Shown here: piece after piece, positions 59,551-64,000 of the stretch | Layout: each line of letters starts with the position of its first letter | Numbering within the stretch: position 1 is the stretch's first letter | DNA from: Artocarpus heterophyllus | Taxonomy: Eukaryota > Streptophyta > Magnoliopsida > Rosales > Moraceae | Reading direction: 5' to 3' | Assembly: GCA_025403435.1 (NCBI GenBank) | Contig: JAJQZP010000235.1 | Span: 248,001 to 312,000 of the forward strand | Length of the DNA stretch: 64,000 nucleotides | Notes under the pieces: generated by a model | Databases searched by the model: none | The model's input: only the letters and a program-made list of their open reading frames with translations | Told to the model about the DNA's origin: nothing | Translations under genes and position numbers: made by a program

Positions 59551-62500
59551 GTTCTACTCTCCTTAAAGAAATTTCATTCTCAAAATTTACCTATAACTGG
59601 AGATGACATTAGAACAAATAAGGGTACTTCTCTCTCATTTCTGATTCAAGCTCTGAAGTGACTTCCTCAACATTATGATGTTGCCACATAACTTTTACTA
59701 GAGGAATTTCACAATGACGTAAAGTCTTTACTTCCTGATCTAATATCTAAATCGGAACTTCCTCTTAAGTCATGTCTTCTTGGAGTAGAACATTTTTCCA
59801 TATGATGACATATGATAGATCTGGCTTGTATCTCCTCAGCATCGACACGTGGAATACATTGTGCACATGAGACAATTGAGGTGGTAGATCTAGACGATAA
59901 GCAAGTGGTCCAATCCATTCTATAGTCTTAAATGGTCCCTTATACCTTGGTACTAGCTTTCTTCGAACACCAAATTAAGATACACCACCCTTCGGCTTCA
60001 CTTTCAGAAATACATAATCTCTAACCATGAACTCTAAAGGTCACCTTTTTTTATCCGCATACCTCTTCTGTCGGCTCTGAGCAGTCTTAAGGCAATCACG
60101 AATAATTCAAACTTTATCTGTTGTTTCCTTCATGAATTGTGTACCAAGATTAATGTGCTCTTCCTTTTCAGCCCAATATAGAGGAGATCTACAAGGCCTA
60201 CCATACAAAGCCTCATATGAAGCCATCTCAATACTTGTCTAGTAGCTGTTATTGTAAGTGAACTCAATATATGGCAATTGTGCAGCCCAATTAGTTCCAA
60301 AATCCAACACATAAGCATGAAGCATATCTTTAAGAATCTAGATGACACACTCAGATTGTCTATCTGTCTGAAGATAAAAAGCAGTATTGAAATTCAGTTG
60401 AGTTCCCAAGGCTCTCTATAATCTTCTCTAGAACCTAGATGTGAAACATGTATCCCGATTAGAGACTATTAACATTGGTACACTATGCAATATCATTATC
60501 TTCTACATGTACAACCGATATAGCTTGAAGACATTATAATTTGTACTAATTCGAATGAAGTGAGTTGTTTTTGTTAGACGATTTGCGATTACCCAAACGA
60601 CATTATGTCTCAATTAAGTTCTTGGAAATCCTATGACGAAGACCATCGTTACATGGTCCCACTTCCATTCTGGAATAGATAAATTTTTCAACTCACCTTC
60701 AGGCATTTAATGTTTGATTTTGACCTATTGACACGTCATATACTTAGATACAAAAGTTACTAAATCATGCTTCATTCCATGCCACCAATATTATCGCTTT
60801 AAGTCTATAAACATCTTAGAGCTTCCAGGATGAATAGCAAATTTAGAATGGTGCGCTTTATCTAACATTGCATATCGGAGATAAGGATCTTTTGGCAAAA
60901 CTAATCTCCCTTTGTAAAAAAAAAATCCTTTTGGTCTTATCTGTTATCCATGCAATTGTTCACCATTATATAACTGTTCCCATATCATACGTAGTCCTTA
61001 ATCATGCCCTTGTCCTTGTTTCACTTATTGGATCAATGTAGAGGTATTATATTGAACTTGTAGGTCCTTTCATTATCATCATAGTAATATAATTCAAAGT
61101 CGACAATGGTGGTTGTTTGCCTTTAATTTTCTAATGCTAAGCTAGCCATAATCCTGTAATTCTAATGACTCAAAGCTTATGCTACTGCATTTGCTTTACC
61201 AAGGTGATATTGAATACTAAAATCATGATCCACCATGTACTCGACTCATCTCTATTGTCTTAGATTGAGATCGTTTTGAGTCAATAAATATTTCAAACTT
61301 TAGTGAACGGTGTAGACCTCAAATCTTGCACCATGAAGGTAACATCTCCAAATCTTAAATGCAAAGACCATGGCAGCTAATTTAAGATCATGTGTGGAAT
61401 AATTCCTCTCATAGGGTTTTAGTTGTCGTGAAGCATAAGCAACTATCGATCATGTTGCATCAGTACGCAACCCAATCCATTTCCTGAGGCATCAGTATAC
61501 ACAGTATAAGGTCCTTTATTATTAGGAATAACAAGTACAAGTGCACTAGTGAGTCTATGCTTTAGTTCCATAAATACTTCCTCACATTTGTTGTCCCATA
61601 AGAACTTGACATCGTTCTTGATAAGTCTTGTCAATGGAAAGGCAATTTTTGAAAAGTTCTCCATAAAGCGTTGATAATATCCAGCTAACCCGAGGAAACC
61701 TCAAATTTCTGACACATTCTTTGGTCGCTTCCAATCTTACACTGTTTCAACTTTAGAGGGGTTCATTGATATGCATTCTTCAGAGACAATATGTCCTAAG
61801 AATTTCATCCAAAAGTCACACTTTTCCTTCTTTGCATATAAGTTGTGTTCTCTTAATGTTTGTAGAGCAATCCTTAGATGTTCAGCATGCTCTTCTTTGG
61901 TCTTGGAACAAATCAACATATCATCCATGAAAGTAATGACAAATTGATCTGAGTACAGTCAAAAAACTCGGTTCATTAAATCCACGAAGGCGGTTGGAGC
62001 ATTGGTTAACCCAAAAGGCATAATGAGGAATTTATAATTCTCGTAGCGAGTTCGGAACGCTATCATTGGAACATTTTCTTCTCTTATCTTCAATTGGTGA
62101 TATATAGACCGCAAGTCAATCTTCGAGAAGTATCAAGATCCTTCTAACTGGTCAAAAAATTCATCAATACGAGGTAAGGGATACTTGTTCTTAATGGTCA
62201 ATCGGATCAGTTGGCAATAATCAACACAAAGTATTAACAACCCATCACGCTTCTTCACGAAAAGCCTTGGAGCTCCCCAAGGTAATGTGACTTGCAGGAA
62301 TAAATCCTTTCACCAGTAATTCAACCAGTTGCTTCCTTAATTTGGCTTTCTCGGTAGGTGCCATCTGATATGGAGTGATGGAAATAGGTGTTGCTCTTAG
62401 AACTAAGTCGATAACAAACTCAATTTCTCTGTCAGGCGGAAGTCCTGGCAGTTCATATGGAAAAACGTCTAGAAATTCATCACTATTAGAGTATAGAAAG

Positions 62501-63375
62501 ACAAGTCATTCTTCTTTAATTCTCCTTTTGAAACAAAAGTCATCCCAAGACTTGCGAAATTTCTTTGTCCTTTGATACAAACTTTTAGTGTAAAAGCTAG
62601 CATCACTGTCCCTGTCTTAGTGTGGAAGTCAATGACTTGCCCGCTTTGGGTGAATAAGGTGACACATTTCCAATGGTAATCGACTATAGCCTAGTATCTA
62701 GCAAACCAATCCATGCCTAAGATTACAACAAACTCCAACATGGCTATCATATATAAGTTAGCTAAGATTCTATGTTCCCTTACAACTACACGCACTGATT
62801 TACAAATCATAAAAACCTCAGCTATACCACCCATAGGAGTACTAATGGTTAAAGGGAAATTACAAGTTTCAATTGCTAGTTGTAATACTGAAGCAAAGTA
62901 TATGGTTATGAATAAATAGGTAGCATCAATATTAAATGACACATGAGCCCATGAATGAGAGATATGAGCCATATCGTCTACCACTGAATTGTCAACTTGC
63001 TTTGTTTGCCTGGCAGTTGTTGTAACAGCACAAGCCTAAGCTGTTACTTCTCCCTTTTTGTTGCTTCCTTTCCTCAGATTACCTTGAGTAGTGCTTGTAT
63101 TGTTATTCCTTCCCAAGAAGTAAGGCCTTTAATTTGCAGAACCCTAAGGAGCTGGTTGAAAATTCTGGCTATGTTGGAAACCTGAGCCATATGGTCGCTA
63201 TGGAAAATTATATGAAGGTTGGAACCTACAAAGTTGGGTTACAGAAGCATGTGAGGCTAGTGAACTATGTTATGCCACCCGATTTGGATTTCCCCCCTAC
63301 ACAGTGGAGTCGAAATGGCTACCTTGATGTAATGACTAGAAAAAAAAAGTTTATTGATAAAACTTAATATTTAAT
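59551..63375 (-). pseudogene. Gypsy pol (and gag end) relic
   Basis: Minus-strand fragments in the order expected for Ty3/gypsy. The protease relic is at 62984-62691 (active site reads NIDATY where DSGAT is usual; ends ILGMDWFARY). Reverse transcriptase runs about 62450-61740 with [31 protein letters not shown] and KCDFWMKFLGHIVS. RNase H is at 61664-61443 with YTVYTDASGNGLGCVLMQ. Integrase-like sequence continues to about 59700 and is heavily broken. There are many stops and frameshifts. The reverse-transcriptase DD pair survives but no domain is complete. Confidence 0.85.
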
Positions 63376-63387
63376 TGGGTTTGATTA

Positions 63388-63640
63388 ATGAATTGACGAG
63401 TCTGGCCTACCACTAGAAACAAAATATGGAAAACTCCAGTTTTCAGTCTTCAAAGGTTTTGATCTTCAAAGCTCTATCCGACCTATTTTATCAAATCCCA
63501 GAACATAAAAAATGTACAGAGACTACAAAACATCATGTTAAATCACATGTAAACCCTTTTTCTCAAATTTTCATGCGTAAAACACATCTAAAATTGTCAA
63601 ACGCTGATTTTTACAAGACTTTGTAAGAACATGATCTAAG
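63388..63640 (-). repeat. 5' LTR fragment of the decayed gypsy element
   Basis: Aligns with 58606-58866 of the 3' LTR (for example GAAAACTCCAGTTTT, AGAACATAAAAAATG, AACACATCTAAAATT). It is truncated on both sides. Confidence 0.8.
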
Positions 63641-64000
63641 TGTTAGATGTGTATACCCTAAGGAGTAAAAATATAATATGTTTTTGGAGACATTTTTAGC
63701 AATAAACAATTTATTTATTATTTATATACCAAATCTTGTCCTCTTTACATTCATATTTGTTAAATGTATGTTAAGTAAACAATAGTCTAAGACTGTTGGT
63801 ATAAACCTTTAAGAATTGTGCATATGATGGACAGATTATACGGAAGACATGATTCTTAAGGTGACGGTCTAAATCATAAGATCCGCAATCAAGGGAATAA
63901 AGTTAGGCACTTTATTCATGCAAAGATTGTTGTGTTGTGTATAACCCTAATGGGAGATGGTTTGTCTTGACCATCGGAGGTGGACTCCACGAATAGAAAC
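63641..64000 (+). mobile_element. Partial copia LTR of the copia A family, running off the window
   Basis: Begins TGTTAGATG and follows the reverse complement of the copia A LTR end (13827 downwards) for the full 360 bp, with many substitutions. Shared words include CCTAAGGAGTAAAAAT, TTTTTGGAGACATTTTT, GGTGACGGTCTAAA and GATCCGCAATC. It is inserted in the gypsy 5' LTR fragment. It is either a solo LTR or the 5' LTR of an element continuing to the right. Confidence 0.85.

Larger units (their letters stand above)
57125..63640 (-). mobile_element. Decayed Ty3/gypsy retrotransposon (Del/Tekay-like)
   Basis: The 3' LTR is at 57125-59550, then polypurine tract, degraded pol and gag end on the minus strand, then a short piece of 5' LTR (63388-63640) that is cut by another LTR at 63641. 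About 1.5 kb of 5' LTR plus the primer site and most of gag are missing at the junction near 63380. It is the same LTR family as 8561-11043. Confidence 0.8.

Noticed and set aside
1..64000. CRISPR arrays, bacterial operons, integrated organelle DNA, tRNA or rRNA genes
   Set aside because: No regularly spaced repeat-spacer arrays with unique spacers, no ribosome-binding sites or operon layout, and no recognisable plastid or mitochondrial gene sequence or cloverleaf was seen.

Overview
The window is nuclear DNA from a flowering plant, most likely a eudicot. It is AT-rich, its genes carry many GT-AG introns, it holds a plant cell-wall glycosyltransferase, and most of it is LTR retrotransposons, some nested in others. 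The species cannot be named from the sequence. Four genes look functional. (i) On the minus strand at the left edge is mitochondrial ribosomal protein uL3 (5 exons, 41-1871). (ii) On the minus strand is an intronless LOG-like (cytokinin-activating family) ORF (21641-22291) lying inside an old LTR element. (iii) On the plus strand is mitochondrial ribosomal protein bL17 (6 exons, 42596-44261). (iv) On the plus strand is a GUX1-type xylan glucuronosyltransferase (4 coding exons, 48796-52338). Exon borders were placed by hand from splice signals and frame continuity, and each joined CDS closes in frame (314, 160 and 640 aa).

Layout: 1-1.95 kb uL3m. 2-8.5 kb: AT-rich intergenic DNA with an inverted-repeat pair, a MITE and a GC-rich hAT-like repeat. 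8.56-22.73 kb: a Ty3/gypsy-type element bounded by 5-bp repeats (ATAAT), holding the LOG-like ORF and a later complete Ty1/copia insertion (copia A, 11798-21427, target duplication AAAAC, 2.03-kb LTRs). 23.3-24.1 kb: a cluster of SINE-like repeats in opposing orientations. 24.1-27.2 kb: a probable solo gypsy LTR. 27.45-36.95 kb: a second complete but decayed copia (copia B, target duplication GAGAA). 37-38.7 kb: an older LTR remnant. 39-41.5 kb: a dead L1-type LINE. 42.6-44.3 kb: bL17m. 48.8-52.3 kb: GUX1. 52.4-57.1 kb: intergenic DNA with microsatellites, a TRIM-like LTR and an hAT-like repeat. 57.1-63.6 kb: a decayed gypsy element on the minus strand, cut at 63641 by another copia LTR that runs off the window.

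The host genes are not an operon and show no shared pathway, although two of them encode mitochondrial large-subunit proteins and both have telo-box motifs near their starts. The strongest unexplained signals are the intact LOG-like ORF inside a retroelement, and arrays of a quasi-palindrome (TCGGC-NN-GCCGA) repeated about every 21 bp in LTRs of unrelated retrotransposon families.
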